A DNA stretch of 64,000 nt from Psychrobacillus psychrodurans (GCF_027563345.1 NZ_JAMKBK010000001.1); one strand, 5' to 3'; numbered from the stretch's first letter, positions 16,523 through 25,344 are shown. The notes: generated by a model not told the origin, from the letters alone. A program made the numbers and translations.

Positions 16523-16628
16523 TTGACTTATTTTCTTAAACGCTATAAGATTTTATTGGGCTCTTTTTGAAGAGACATTACTCATGTGCATATGCGCTCC
16601 CCTGCGAAGAAGCAGGCGGAGCGTTTTT
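16523..16628 (+). promoter_or_regulatory. pyrG promoter and CTP-sensitive attenuator leader
   Basis: TTGACT (16523-16528), 17 bases and TAAGAT (16546-16551) place the start at GGGCTC (16558). The intrinsic terminator at 16594-16628 has a pyrimidine-rich 5' arm (CGCTCCCCTGC) paired with GCAGGCGGAGCG and is followed by seven T. In B. subtilis pyrG, low CTP causes repeated G insertion after the initial GGG. The resulting poly-G pairs with the C/U-rich arm and prevents termination. The same three elements are all present here with matching order, so the same control is expected. The link is by analogy; the elements are seen directly. Confidence 0.85.
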
Positions 16629-16737
16629 TTGTTATTGATACACTCTTATTTATTTGAATGTTTAACGCATACTAAATAAGACAATGTCCTCATCGGTTGT
16701 GGTGGAGGACTAGATATTACATTAGGAGGAACACATA

Positions 16738-18336
16738 ATGACTAAATTTATTTTTGTTACTGGTGGGGTTGTATCTTCACTTGGCAAAGGGATCACGGCT
16801 GCTTCACTTGGTCGTTTATTAAAAAATAGAGGACTAAACGTAACGATTCAAAAATTCGATCCTTACATCAACTTAGATCCTGGAACAATGAGTCCATATC
16901 AACACGGAGAGGTTTTCGTAACAGATGATGGAGCAGAAACAGATTTAGATTTAGGTCACTACGAGCGTTTTATCGACATCAACTTGAATAAATACTCTAA
17001 TATTACAACAGGTAAAGTGTACTCATCTGTATTAAGAAAAGAGCGTCGTGGAGATTATAATGGTGGAACAGTTCAAGTAATTCCACATATTACAAATGAA
17101 ATCAAAGAGCGTTTATTCTTAGCTGCAAAAGAAACGCATGCAGATATCGTTATTACTGAAATCGGTGGAACAGTAGGAGATATCGAATCTCTTCCATTCC
17201 TAGAAACTATCCGTCAAATGAAACGTGACGTTGGTAGCGATAATGTAATGTATATTCACTGTACATTAGTGCCATTCATCAAAGCAGCAGGAGAAATGAA
17301 AACAAAACCGACACAACATAGTGTTAAAGAATTGCGTAGTCTAGGTATTCAACCAAACGTAATTGTACTTCGTTCGGAAATGCCAGTTCCTCAAGATATG
17401 AAAGATAAAATCGGGCTTTTCTGTGATATTAAACCAGAAGAAGTAATTGAATGTATTGATGCGGATTCTTTATACGAAATCCCGTTAAATTTACAGGCAC
17501 AACATTTGGACCAAATTGTAGTGGATCATTTCAAACTTCAAACACCTGAAGCAGATATGACAGATTGGATCGGATTAGTAGACCAAGTAAAATCATTGTC
17601 GAAAAAAGTTCGTATTGGTTTAGTTGGTAAATACGTAGAGCTTCAAGATGCATACATTTCAGTAGTAGAAGCAATGAAACATGCCGGCTACAAATTTGAT
17701 GCAGACGTTGAAGTGAAATGGGTAAATGCTGAAGAAGTGAATGAAGCAAATGTTGGGGAAATCCTTGGCGATGTAGACGGAATTCTTGTCCCTGGTGGAT
17801 TCGGAGACCGTGGAGTAGAAGGAAAGATTGCTGCTACTAAATTTGCGCGCGAAAACAATGTTCCATTCTTAGGTATTTGTTTAGGTATGCAATTGGCAAC
17901 AGTTGAATTTGCACGTTCTATTCTAGAACTTCAAGGAGCACATTCTACAGAGTTAGATCCAACAACACCGCATTCTATTATCGATTTATTGCCAGAACAA
18001 AAAGATGTAGAGGACCTTGGAGGAACACTTCGTTTAGGATTATATCCATGTAAATTAACGCCAGGTTCAAAAGCTTATCAAGCATACGGAGAAGAACTTG
18101 TATACGAACGTCATCGTCATCGTTACGAGTTCAACAACGAGTACCGTGAGCAATTCGAAGCAGCAGGATTTGTGTTCTCTGGTACAAGCCCAGATGGTCG
18201 CCTAATCGAAATCATCGAGCTACCAGATCACCCATTCTTCGTAGCTTCTCAGTTCCACCCGGAATTTGTGTCACGTCCACAACGTCCACAACCACTATTC
18301 CGCGACTTCATCAAAGCATCAGTTGGTGAAATCTAG
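16738..18336 (+). CDS. pyrG: CTP synthase
   Basis: The 532-residue enzyme makes CTP from UTP, ATP and glutamine. The N-terminal synthetase domain begins FIFVTGGVVSSLGKGI and contains KFDPYINLDPGTMSP and EIGGTVGDIES. The C-terminal class I amidotransferase domain has the catalytic Cys in GICLGMQL (about residue 381) and the His/Glu pair in HPEFVSRP (about residue 507). Length is normal. TTAGGAGG precedes the ATG. An attenuator controls it from upstream. Immediately after its stop codon a 246-bp tandem repeat begins; the unit boundary contains the stop triplet itself. Confidence 0.98.
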   Translation: MTKFIFVTGGVVSSLGKGITAASLGRLLKNRGLNVTIQKFDPYINLDPGTMSPYQHGEVFVTDDGAETDLDLGHYERFIDINLNKYSNITTGKVYSSVLRKERRGDYNGGTVQVIPHITNEIKERLFLAAKETHADIVITEIGGTVGDIESLPFLETIRQMKRDVGSDNVMYIHCTLVPFIKAAGEMKTKPTQHSVKELRSLGIQPNVIVLRSEMPVPQDMKDKIGLFCDIKPEEVIECIDADSLYEIPLNLQAQHLDQIVVDHFKLQTPEADMTDWIGLVDQVKSLSKKVRIGLVGKYVELQDAYISVVEAMKHAGYKFDADVEVKWVNAEEVNEANVGEILGDVDGILVPGGFGDRGVEGKIAATKFARENNVPFLGICLGMQLATVEFARSILELQGAHSTELDPTTPHSIIDLLPEQKDVEDLGGTLRLGLYPCKLTPGSKAYQAYGEELVYERHRHRYEFNNEYREQFEAAGFVFSGTSPDGRLIEIIELPDHPFFVASQFHPEFVSRPQRPQPLFRDFIKASVGEI

Positions 18337-18870
18337 AAATGTGGAGGGCGCCGTTTAGCTGCGAAAAGCGCTGGAGGACTTGAAAGGAAAGGCGTATTTT
18401 GCCTTAACTAAAAGTCTGAAGCGATCGAGCAGCTGGCGTCTGGAACTGGACAAAGTAGAAAAGCGTAAGCGCCTATGTCAGCACCGATAAGCGTTGGAAG
18501 AATAACGGTAAAGGCGTCCTTTGCCTTTATCCGGTATTCTGAAACGACTCGAGGTGCTAGGCGCTGTAGCTGGCCAATCTAGAAATGTGAAAGACGCCGT
18601 TTAGCTGCGAAAAGCGCTGGAGGACTTGAAAGGAAAGGCGTATTTTGCCTTAACTAAAAGTCTGAAGCGATCGAGCAGCTGGCGTCTGGAACTGGACAAA
18701 GTAGAAAAGCGTAAGCGCCAATGTCAGCACCGATAAGCGTTGGAAGAATAACGGTAAAGGCGTCCTTTGCCTTTATCCGGTATTCTGAAACGACTCGAGG
18801 TGCTAGGCACTGTTGCTGGCCAATCTAGCAATGTGGAGGGCGCCGTTAAGCTACGAAAAGCAGAAGTGCC
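18331..18870 (+). repeat. 246-bp tandem duplication of a palindromic intergenic repeat
   Basis: Copy 1 is 18331-18576, copy 2 is 18577-18822 and a partial third copy runs to about 18870. All start with ATCTAGAAATG or ATCTAGCAATG. Copies differ at only a few bases. Each unit holds two related halves of about 110-120 bp, each an imperfect inverted repeat with GCGCC at one end and GGCGC at the other, an inner AAAGGC...GCCTTT hairpin, and the words AAGCGTAAGCGCC and CTGAAGCGA. A decayed relative lies at 24860-25000. No reading frame fits. Confidence 0.9.
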
Positions 18871-18884
18871 AATATAGATTTTAA

Positions 18885-18922
18885 AAGAGGATTACTCATG
18901 TTAATGAGTAATCCTCTTTTTT
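18885..18922 (+). terminator. Strong intrinsic terminator downstream of pyrG
   Basis: AGAGGATTACTCAT / ATGAGTAATCCTCT is a perfect 14-bp stem with a four-base loop and a T8 tract. A-rich sequence on the other side may let it work in both directions. Confidence 0.9.
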
Positions 18923-19025
18923 TACTTACTCAACAGATTCTGTAGATTCTGGACGAATGTGTGCTGCCGCAAGTACGCATTAGCCTCCATAATAATTGAG
19001 TTTGATTGTATGAAATTTCCATTCC

Positions 19026-19151
19026 GCAAGTAAATCTTCATCAAGAGCAAGTAAATGAAGAAGGAAAGCAAGTATCTAACGTAGGACAGCAAGTAAATCT
19101 CTTATGAAAGCAAGTAAACGAAACGACACCGCAAGTAAATGATAATGTATA
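19026..19151 (-). repeat. Six-site 21-bp array, reverse orientation
   Basis: GCAAGTAAA-type cores (reverse complement of TTTACTTGC) start at 19026, 19047, 19068, 19089, 19110 and 19131, exactly 21 bases apart. Five of six read GCAAGTAAA and one GCAAGTATC. An isolated core lies at 18969. The array faces the opposite array at 19312-19430 across about 160 bp. Confidence 0.92.
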
Positions 19152-19311
19152 TGATTTTCTCATGTAATTATTTAAACCTGAATGTGCGCAATCACTAGCT
19201 TGAAATGCGCATCTTCATCCCATTTTAATAGTCTCATTCTTCTTCCTCATGCGGCTTTGAATATTTCTAAAAATAAATTAAACAATATACAATTCCACAA
19301 TAGTCAAAAGC

Positions 19312-19430
19312 TTTACTTGCTTACAACTATTGTATACTTGCTTTCAACGAGAAAATACTTGCTCCAAGAACTTGCTTACTTGCGTTTGACTTTACAATGC
19401 TAGCGCTGAAGTAGCAAATACTTGTGCAAT
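19312..19430 (+). repeat. Six-site 21-bp array, forward orientation
   Basis: TTTACTTGC-type cores end at 19320, 19341, 19362 and 19383. Two decayed steps in the same phase end at 19404 (GCTAGC) and 19425 (ACTTGT). With the array at 19026 it forms a converging pair between the tail ends of pyrG and ywjG. Between the two arrays (19152-19311) nothing else was recognised. Confidence 0.85.
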
Positions 19431-19452
19431 GGAAAAACTATACAAAGAAACA

Positions 19453-19482
19453 CCTAAAGAAAAAATTCTTTAGGCGTTTTTT
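19453..19482. terminator. Bidirectional-looking terminator after ywjG
   Basis: CCTAAAGAA / TTCTTTAGG with a four-base loop, followed by CGTTTTTT on the plus strand and GTGTTTCTTT on the minus strand. It lies just past the ywjG stop. Confidence 0.7.
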
Positions 19483-19487
19483 GTGAA

Positions 19488-20003
19488 CTATTCACCTATT
19501 AACATCTCGTTTAACTTCATCTTCACTGCTTCGTATACGAATAAACCACTTAAAGCATGCGGGAGCACAATACGGGTTCCATCTTCGGTGGGAAGGAGTC
19601 CTTTTGTGAGTTTTGTTGAAATATATGTATACGCAAGATCAGCTAGCATATTATCATGGCCTTCTGGTTCTGCTGCTAATGCACCAAAAGGAATACATTT
19701 CTCACTCAATTTTTTAGCTAATGCTAAAGCTTCTTCGTCATAACAGGAACGAGTAAGAATCCAAACACGGTCAGTGCTAGTTAATTCGATTTCGGGTAAC
19801 CAGGTTTGCATTGATGGAAAAGGCTCAGCTGAAAGTTGTGCATTAATCGAAATACTTTTCATTTCCCCAAAAGTAGCGAAAAAAACTGTTCCCTCTCTAG
19901 CAGCGGCTTGTGCAAGTAGACGAGCAGTTTCCTCAATATTTTCTTCCTCTGAACTAGAGATTCTTTGCATTAATCCAGAAATTTGCGTTGTTAACATTTT
20001 CAT
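19488..20003 (-). CDS. ywjG: DUF2529 family protein (YwjG)
   Basis: The 171-residue product begins MKMLTTQISGLMQRI and has an SIS-like alpha/beta pattern (GTVFFATFGEMKSI, RVWILTRSCYDEEALALAKKL, IPFGALAAE). The C-terminus includes PHALSGLFVYEAVKMKL. Its location between pyrG and spo0F on the opposite strand is exactly that of B. subtilis ywjG. GAGAGGTGAATTACG upstream of the ATG is a good ribosome binding site. The biochemical role of this family is not known; an SIS-type sugar-phosphate or nucleotide binding fold is inferred from secondary-structure pattern. Confidence 0.88.
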   Translation of the reverse strand: MKMLTTQISGLMQRISSSEEENIEETARLLAQAAAREGTVFFATFGEMKSISINAQLSAEPFPSMQTWLPEIELTSTDRVWILTRSCYDEEALALAKKLSEKCIPFGALAAEPEGHDNMLADLAYTYISTKLTKGLLPTEDGTRIVLPHALSGLFVYEAVKMKLNEMLIGE

Positions 20004-20174
20004 CGTAATTCACCTCTCATTTATTATAAAACAAAGTTTGTCATTCCGTATGCTATAACTTTTAGTGGGTATTAGAACAGAAAGAAATGGAAATTTTTTT
20101 AAAAAAAAGAGGGAAAGCACTAGCCGATATCGTATAATACAATATGGGATTAATAAAGAAAGGGTTTGCATGTC

Positions 20175-20531
20175 ATGAAACATATCTTAATAGTGGATGA
20201 TCAGTTAGGAATACGATTATTGTTGAAAGAAGTGTTTACACAAGAAGGATATGAAGTCAGTTTAGCAGCAAATGGGTATGAAGCTTTAGAACTTATAAAT
20301 GAGCACAAAATTGATGGAGTTTTACTAGATATGAAAATCCCAGGTATGGATGGAATTCAAATTCTAAAATTAATCAAAGAACAATGGAGCGATCTCCCCG
20401 TGATGATGATGACCGCATACGGAGAGTTGAATTTCATAGAACAAGCACAGAGATTAGGAGCCTCTCTTTATTTCACTAAGCCATTTGATGTTTTTGAACT
20501 AAGAGATTCTGTTAATAATCTCCTGAAATAA
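20175..20531 (+). CDS. spo0F: Sporulation phosphorelay response regulator Spo0F
   Basis: The 118-residue protein is a receiver domain without an output domain. It shows the acidic pair in LIVDDQLGIR (residues 8-9), the phosphoacceptor Asp in LLDMKIPGMDG (Asp52), Thr80 in MMTAYGE and Lys102 in TKPFD. Strong similarity to Spo0F in LIVDDQ.GIR.LL.EVF and MKIPGMDGI.ILK identifies it. It carries phosphate from sporulation kinases to Spo0B. A TTG nine bases earlier is also in frame, but AAAGAAAGGG spaces better to the ATG at 20175. A TATAAT lies at about 20131-20136. Divergent from ywjG and upstream of fbaA, as in B. subtilis. Confidence 0.95.
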   Translation: MKHILIVDDQLGIRLLLKEVFTQEGYEVSLAANGYEALELINEHKIDGVLLDMKIPGMDGIQILKLIKEQWSDLPVMMMTAYGELNFIEQAQRLGASLYFTKPFDVFELRDSVNNLLK

Positions 20532-20541
20532 GTTGGAACAG

Positions 20542-20569
20542 CAGGCAGTGGAAAACATCGCCTGTTTTT
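20542..20569 (+). terminator. Intrinsic terminator after spo0F
   Basis: CAGGCAGTG / CATCGCCTG, with one mismatch and a G-U pair, is followed by TTTTTG. Confidence 0.7.
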
Positions 20570-20738
20570 GTTATGATGTAGGAAGAAAGTAGAAGATACC
20601 ATTTAGTTACTACATAGGACTGCTGTAGCTTGTTTTACACAGGGAAATTCCTACCTCAGTCTACTGGTGTCCGCAGTAAGTCAAATAGAAATAAAGATAG
20701 TTTTGGAGTGCAAAAGCAAATAGAGGAGGTCCATTTCA

Positions 20739-21596
20739 ATGGCTTTAGTTTCGATGAAAGAAATGCTGGAAAAAGGGAAAAGAGAAGGATACGCTGTAGG
20801 ACAATTTAACATTAACAATTTAGAGTTCACACAAGCAATCCTGTTAGCAGCTGAGGAAGAAAAATCACCAGTAATACTAGGTGTATCTGAAGGTGCTGCA
20901 AAATATATGGGTGGCTTCGTTGCAGTCGTATATATGGTAAAAGGACTAATCGAGTCTTATAAAATTTCCGTACCAGTGGCTATTCATTTAGATCATGGGT
21001 CTAGCTTTGAAAAATGTAAAGAAGCAATTGATGCTGGGTTCACATCTGTAATGATTGACGCTTCTCATCATCCGTTTGAAGAAAACGTTGAAATTACAAC
21101 TAAAGTTGTAGAATATGCACATGCGCGCAATGTTTCTGTGGAAGCTGAACTGGGAACAGTTGGCGGACAAGAGGATGACGTTATTGCGGATGGAGTTATT
21201 TACGCTGATCCTGCTGAATGTGCAGAGCTTGTAAAACGTACAGCAATCGACTGTTTAGCTCCCGCTTTAGGTTCTGTTCATGGACCATATAAAGGAGAAC
21301 CAAACTTAGGTTTCAAAGAAATGGAAGAAATTTCAAAACTTGCTGATCTTCCACTTGTTTTACACGGTGGAACAGGTATACCAACACATGATATAACACG
21401 TTCTATTTCACTTGGAACTGCGAAAATCAATGTAAATACAGAAAACCAAATTGCTGCAACTAAAGCGATTCGTGACTTTTTAGCTTCTGATGCAGAGCAA
21501 TATGATCCACGTAAATATTTGACACCTGCGCGTGATGCTATTAAAGCAACAGTAATTGGCAAAATGCGTGAATTTGGAAGCTCAAACAAAGCCTAA
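20739..21596 (+). CDS. fbaA: Class II fructose-1,6-bisphosphate aldolase
   Basis: The 285-residue zinc enzyme splits fructose-1,6-bisphosphate to dihydroxyacetone phosphate and glyceraldehyde-3-phosphate in glycolysis and runs in reverse in gluconeogenesis. VAIHLDHGSSFE (catalytic Asp and zinc His), VEAELGTVGGQED, SVHGPYKGEP and VLHGGTGIP are the family landmarks. An AGAGGAGG site precedes the ATG. It is followed by a terminator and then tal, as in B. subtilis, and glpX, the opposing bisphosphatase, is 2.3 kb downstream. Confidence 0.97.
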   Translation: MALVSMKEMLEKGKREGYAVGQFNINNLEFTQAILLAAEEEKSPVILGVSEGAAKYMGGFVAVVYMVKGLIESYKISVPVAIHLDHGSSFEKCKEAIDAGFTSVMIDASHHPFEENVEITTKVVEYAHARNVSVEAELGTVGGQEDDVIADGVIYADPAECAELVKRTAIDCLAPALGSVHGPYKGEPNLGFKEMEEISKLADLPLVLHGGTGIPTHDITRSISLGTAKINVNTENQIAATKAIRDFLASDAEQYDPRKYLTPARDAIKATVIGKMREFGSSNKA

Positions 21597-21617
21597 TAAT
21601 AAGTAAGAAAAATAGCT

Positions 21618-21657
21618 ACAGGGGAGAAGTGTTCAAAAGAACCTTCTCCTGTTTTTC
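21618..21657 (+). terminator. Terminator between fbaA and tal
   Basis: ACAGGGGAGAAG and CTTCTCCTGT pair around an inner GTTC/GAAC, followed by five T. Partial read-through into tal is possible. Confidence 0.8.
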
Positions 21658-21681
21658 CATCATGAGGAGGATATTATTCAT

Positions 21682-22329
21682 ATGAAATTTTTTATCGACA
21701 CAGCCAACTTTGACGAAATAAAAGAAGCACACGCATGGGGTATTCTATCAGGAGTAACGACGAATCCATCGCTAGTAGCAAAAGAAAATATCTCATTCCA
21801 CGATCGCCTTCGTGAAATTACCGCGTTAGTAGATGGTTCAGTGAGTGCAGAAGTAATAGCGCTAGATGCTGAAGGTATGATTAAAGAAGGTAGAGAACTT
21901 GCTGCCATTGCACCGAACATAACTGTAAAACTACCGATGACTCCAGAAGGTCTGAAAGCTTGTTCTGTATTCCGTTCTGAAGGTATTAAAACGAATGTAA
22001 CACTTATTTTCAGTGCTAACCAAGCACTGCTTGCTGCACGTGCTGGGGCAACTTATGTATCACCATTTTTAGGACGTTTAGACGATATCGGTCATGATGG
22101 GATGGAATTGATTGCAAAAATTGCACAGATCTTTGATATTCATAATATCGATACTGAAATTATTGCAGCTTCAATTAGACATCCACAACATATTACGGAT
22201 GCAGCTTTAAACGGTGCACATATTTCAACAACACCTATTAAGGTACTAAAACAACTATTCAATCATCCTTTGACAGACAAAGGAATTGAAGGATTTCTAG
22301 CGGATTGGAACAATCGTAAAAGCGAGTAA
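21682..22329 (+). CDS. tal: Transaldolase, TalC/FSA-like short form
   Basis: The 215-residue product is the short transaldolase type that moves a dihydroxyacetone unit in the pentose phosphate pathway. KFFIDTANFDEIKEA at the start, SGVTTNPSLVAKE, the Schiff-base Lys in NITVKLPMT (near residue 87), and TNVTLIFSANQALLAARAGATYVSPFLGR identify it. Length equals B. subtilis YwjH (Tal). GAGGAGGATATT precedes the ATG. It lies between fbaA and murA2 in the standard order. Fructose-6-phosphate aldolase is an alternative activity for this fold. Confidence 0.95.
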   Translation: MKFFIDTANFDEIKEAHAWGILSGVTTNPSLVAKENISFHDRLREITALVDGSVSAEVIALDAEGMIKEGRELAAIAPNITVKLPMTPEGLKACSVFRSEGIKTNVTLIFSANQALLAARAGATYVSPFLGRLDDIGHDGMELIAKIAQIFDIHNIDTEIIAASIRHPQHITDAALNGAHISTTPIKVLKQLFNHPLTDKGIEGFLADWNNRKSE

Positions 22330-22348
22330 CAAGACGAAGGAGAACTGT

Positions 22349-23626
22349 ATGGAAGTTTATAAAATAAAAGGGGGACAACGCCTTCAAGGAACCATTAAAG
22401 TAAGTGGTGCAAAAAATAGTGCAGTAGCACTTATACCTGCTTCTTTATTGGCAAATTCCCCTGTAACTATTGAAGGTTTACCAGAAATTTTAGACGTTTG
22501 GACGTTAAAAGAAATTTTAGAAGAAGTAGGAGCTAAAGTAACATTTGAGAATGGAACAATGACGATTGATCCGACAAATGTGGAGGATATGCCTCTTCCG
22601 AATGGTAACATTAAGAAACTTCGTGCGTCTTACTATTTGATGGGTGCCATGCTTGGAAGATTCAACAAAGCAGCAATAGGGTTACCTGGCGGATGTCACC
22701 TAGGACCAAGACCTATAGATCAACATATTAAAGGCTTCGAAGCATTGGGCGCATCGGTGTCAAATGAACATGGAGCTATTTATCTACGTGCGCAAAATTT
22801 AGTTGGCGCAAAAATCTATTTAGATGTTGTAAGTGTAGGTGCTACCATTAATATTATGCTGGCAGCTGTTAAAGCTAAAGGTCGTACGATTATTGAAAAT
22901 GCAGCAAAAGAACCAGAAATTATTGATGTAGCAACTTTACTATCTAATATGGGTGCGAATATCAAGGGTGCTGGGACTAATGTTATCCGAATTGACGGTG
23001 TAGAAGAATTACATGGAACAAAGCACACGATTATTCCCGATCGTATTGAAGCCGGCACATTTATGATAATGGCAGCAGTCGCTGGAGACGGCGTGACCAT
23101 TGACAATGTGATTCCTTTTCACGTGGAGGCGTTAACTGCCAAGCTTCGCGAAATGGGTGTGAAGGTGGAAGAATACGAAGAAAAGATTGTAATCCCAAAA
23201 GTGGGAGAGATGTTACCTGTCGATGTAAAAACATTGGTATATCCAGGTTTCCCAACTGATTTACAACAACCCTTTTCTGTATTGATGACCCAAGCAACAG
23301 GTACTTCTGTAATCACAGATACTATTTATTCTGCTCGATTTAAACAAATCGATGAACTGCGTCGGATGAATGCTAATGGTCGTGTGGATGGAAGAACAGC
23401 AATCATTACAGGGCCGGTAAGCTTAGAAGCTGCTACCGTTCGTGCAAGTGATCTTCGTGCTGGCGCAGCGCTAGTTCTTGCGGGGTTAATCGCCGATGGG
23501 GAAACTGAAATTCAAGATATTTTTCATATAGAACGTGGGTATAGCTCATTAGTCGATAAGCTTCAAGGACTAGGTGCAGATATTAGACGAGTAGAAATAA
23601 AAGAAATAGAAGTAAATACCGATTAA
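22349..23626 (+). CDS. murAB: UDP-N-acetylglucosamine 1-carboxyvinyltransferase, second copy (MurAB/MurZ)
   Basis: The 425-residue enzyme adds the enolpyruvyl group of PEP to UDP-GlcNAc, the first committed step of peptidoglycan synthesis. Lys22-Asn23 lie in SGAKNSAVAL, and the PEP-reactive Cys is Cys116 in GLPGGCHLGPRPIDQH. DRIEAGTFM and PGFPTDLQQP are also present. A second copy (murA1) is at 47939; low-GC Gram-positives usually have both. Position between tal and the glpX/rho genes is that of B. subtilis murAB. AAGGAGAAC precedes the ATG. Confidence 0.95.
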   Translation: MEVYKIKGGQRLQGTIKVSGAKNSAVALIPASLLANSPVTIEGLPEILDVWTLKEILEEVGAKVTFENGTMTIDPTNVEDMPLPNGNIKKLRASYYLMGAMLGRFNKAAIGLPGGCHLGPRPIDQHIKGFEALGASVSNEHGAIYLRAQNLVGAKIYLDVVSVGATINIMLAAVKAKGRTIIENAAKEPEIIDVATLLSNMGANIKGAGTNVIRIDGVEELHGTKHTIIPDRIEAGTFMIMAAVAGDGVTIDNVIPFHVEALTAKLREMGVKVEEYEEKIVIPKVGEMLPVDVKTLVYPGFPTDLQQPFSVLMTQATGTSVITDTIYSARFKQIDELRRMNANGRVDGRTAIITGPVSLEAATVRASDLRAGAALVLAGLIADGETEIQDIFHIERGYSSLVDKLQGLGADIRRVEIKEIEVNTD

Positions 23627-23894
23627 TATTCGATCGATTTGATTCACATATATAGGATGCACTAAATAGTTACACATATATTTGCTTGTGACTTTTTAAT
23701 TAGCCGTAATTGTTGTGTATGCTGGAACGAAAAAGCAATTGTCAATGTCGAAGGTTAGATTTCTTGTCTTCGTGTGATATAGATGCATTTTATGGATAGT
23801 TGTCACTTATTAAATTTGACAAATATGCTACAATGGTACAGGAAGAAATACAGTTCGGAATTCGGATATCGCAAAACTGGAGGCTTATATTATT

Positions 23895-24857
23895 ATGGAA
23901 CGTAGTTTATCAATGGAATTGGTTCGAGTAACAGAAGCAGCAGCAATCGCATCTGCACGTTGGATGGGTAGAGGGTTAAAAAATGAAGCAGATGATGCAG
24001 CAACAACTGCAATGCGTACAGTTTTTGACACAATTCCCATGGAAGGCGTAGTTGTAATCGGAGAAGGAGAGATGGACGAAGCGCCGATGTTATATATCGG
24101 TGAAAAACTTGGTCTTGGAAGTGATGGTCCTCATGTAGACATCGCAGTAGATCCTTTAGAAGGTACAAATATCGTAGCGTCAGGCGGTTGGAATGCACTT
24201 GCGGTACTTGCGGTCGCCGATCGTGGAAACTTGCTTCATGCTCCAGATATGTATATGGATAAACTTGCTGTAGGGCCTGAATCTGTAGGTTTAGTTGATA
24301 TTAACGCATCAGTTTTAGATAATCTAAAAGCAGTTGCTCGTGCAAAAAATAAAAACATTGAAGATGTTGTGGCTACTATTCTAGGCCGTCCTCGTCACCA
24401 AAAAATCATTGATGAAATCAGAGCAGCTGGAGCACGTATAAAGCTAATTACAGATGGTGATGTTGCCGGGGCTATTAATACAGCTTTCGATGATACAGGT
24501 GTAGATATTTTATTCGGAATGGGTGGGGCTCCAGAGGGAGTTATATCTGCTGTCGGATTAAAATGTTTAGGTGGAGAAATTCAAGGGAAACTTGTACCAC
24601 AAGACGAGGCAGAGCTTGCGCGTTGCATCAAGATGGGTCTTGACGTAAATAAAGTTTTACGTATGGAAGATTTAGTTAAAGGTGATGACGCCATTTTTGC
24701 AGCAACAGGTGTTACCGATGGAGAACTTCTTCGTGGAGTACAATTCAAAGGTGCCTTCAGTTCAACACATTCTATCGTTATGCGTGCTAAATCAGGTACA
24801 GTTCGATTTGTTGAAGGTCGTCACAGCTTAAATAAAAAACCAAATTTAGTTCTATAA
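23895..24857 (+). CDS. glpX: Class II fructose-1,6-bisphosphatase GlpX
   Basis: The 320-residue phosphatase hydrolyses fructose-1,6-bisphosphate in gluconeogenesis. It starts MERSLSMELVRVTEAAAIAS and has the metal-binding blocks DDAATTAMRTVFD, VVIGEGEMDEAPML and VDPLEGTNIVASGG, plus KLITDGDVAGAI and LFGMGGAPEGVI. Length is typical. A possible extended -10 (TGCTACAAT) lies at 23826-23834. The 268-base spacer from murAB holds no other feature seen. Downstream is a 17-bp perfect hairpin (24898-24938) that may end its transcript. Confidence 0.96.
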   Translation: MERSLSMELVRVTEAAAIASARWMGRGLKNEADDAATTAMRTVFDTIPMEGVVVIGEGEMDEAPMLYIGEKLGLGSDGPHVDIAVDPLEGTNIVASGGWNALAVLAVADRGNLLHAPDMYMDKLAVGPESVGLVDINASVLDNLKAVARAKNKNIEDVVATILGRPRHQKIIDEIRAAGARIKLITDGDVAGAINTAFDDTGVDILFGMGGAPEGVISAVGLKCLGGEIQGKLVPQDEAELARCIKMGLDVNKVLRMEDLVKGDDAIFAATGVTDGELLRGVQFKGAFSSTHSIVMRAKSGTVRFVEGRHSLNKKPNLVL

Positions 24858-24859
24858 GA

Positions 24860-25095
24860 AAAGCGTCAGATGCCACTCAGCAGTGAAAAACACTGGAAGA
24901 CTTTAAGAAAAGACACCCTAGGTCTTTTCTTAAAGTCTGGAGCTTGGTATCGAGAAAGCGTAAGCGCCTACATAAGGAGTACAGACTAAGTTCGCAACAT
25001 CGTGTCGCGCCGAACGTTTGAAGCAAATCCTGTGAGCCACTCGAAAAGCGCTAGTAGAATAAAGGTGTTCTTTCCTTTGTACGCAAGACTGAAGC
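24860..25095. repeat. Decayed copy of the palindromic AAGCGTAAGCGCC repeat, with a 17-bp perfect hairpin
   Basis: The segment shares AAAAGCGTCAG, CACTGGAAGACTT and CGAGAAAGCGTAAGCGCCTA with the 246-bp unit at 18331. Inside it, 24898-24914 and 24922-24938 form an uninterrupted 17-bp stem with a 7-base loop. Between 25096 and 25340 the sequence is AT-rich and nothing was recognised. Confidence 0.75.
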
Positions 25096-25344
25096 TGGAC
25101 AGATAATTATTAATAAGTATATACTGTCTAAATATGTAAAATAAGAATCTTTCCTTATGTTTTACCCTGTGACCAATCCAAGGACTTCGGGTAACCTCTT
25201 ATAAAACTTCTTTCTTCAACATCTCAATTATTAGAAAACGAGTCAATTTCATAATTACTTAATTCAATTAAAAAACACGAGTATTTACGTGATAATATAA
25301 TTGTTTTTTCGTTTTTATAAAATTCGATTTTGTTGATTGGTGCT

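Noticed and set aside
18331..18870. The 246-bp tandem repeat as an insertion sequence
   Set aside because: It has no transposase frame, no terminal inverted repeats with target duplications, and two internal palindromes instead.
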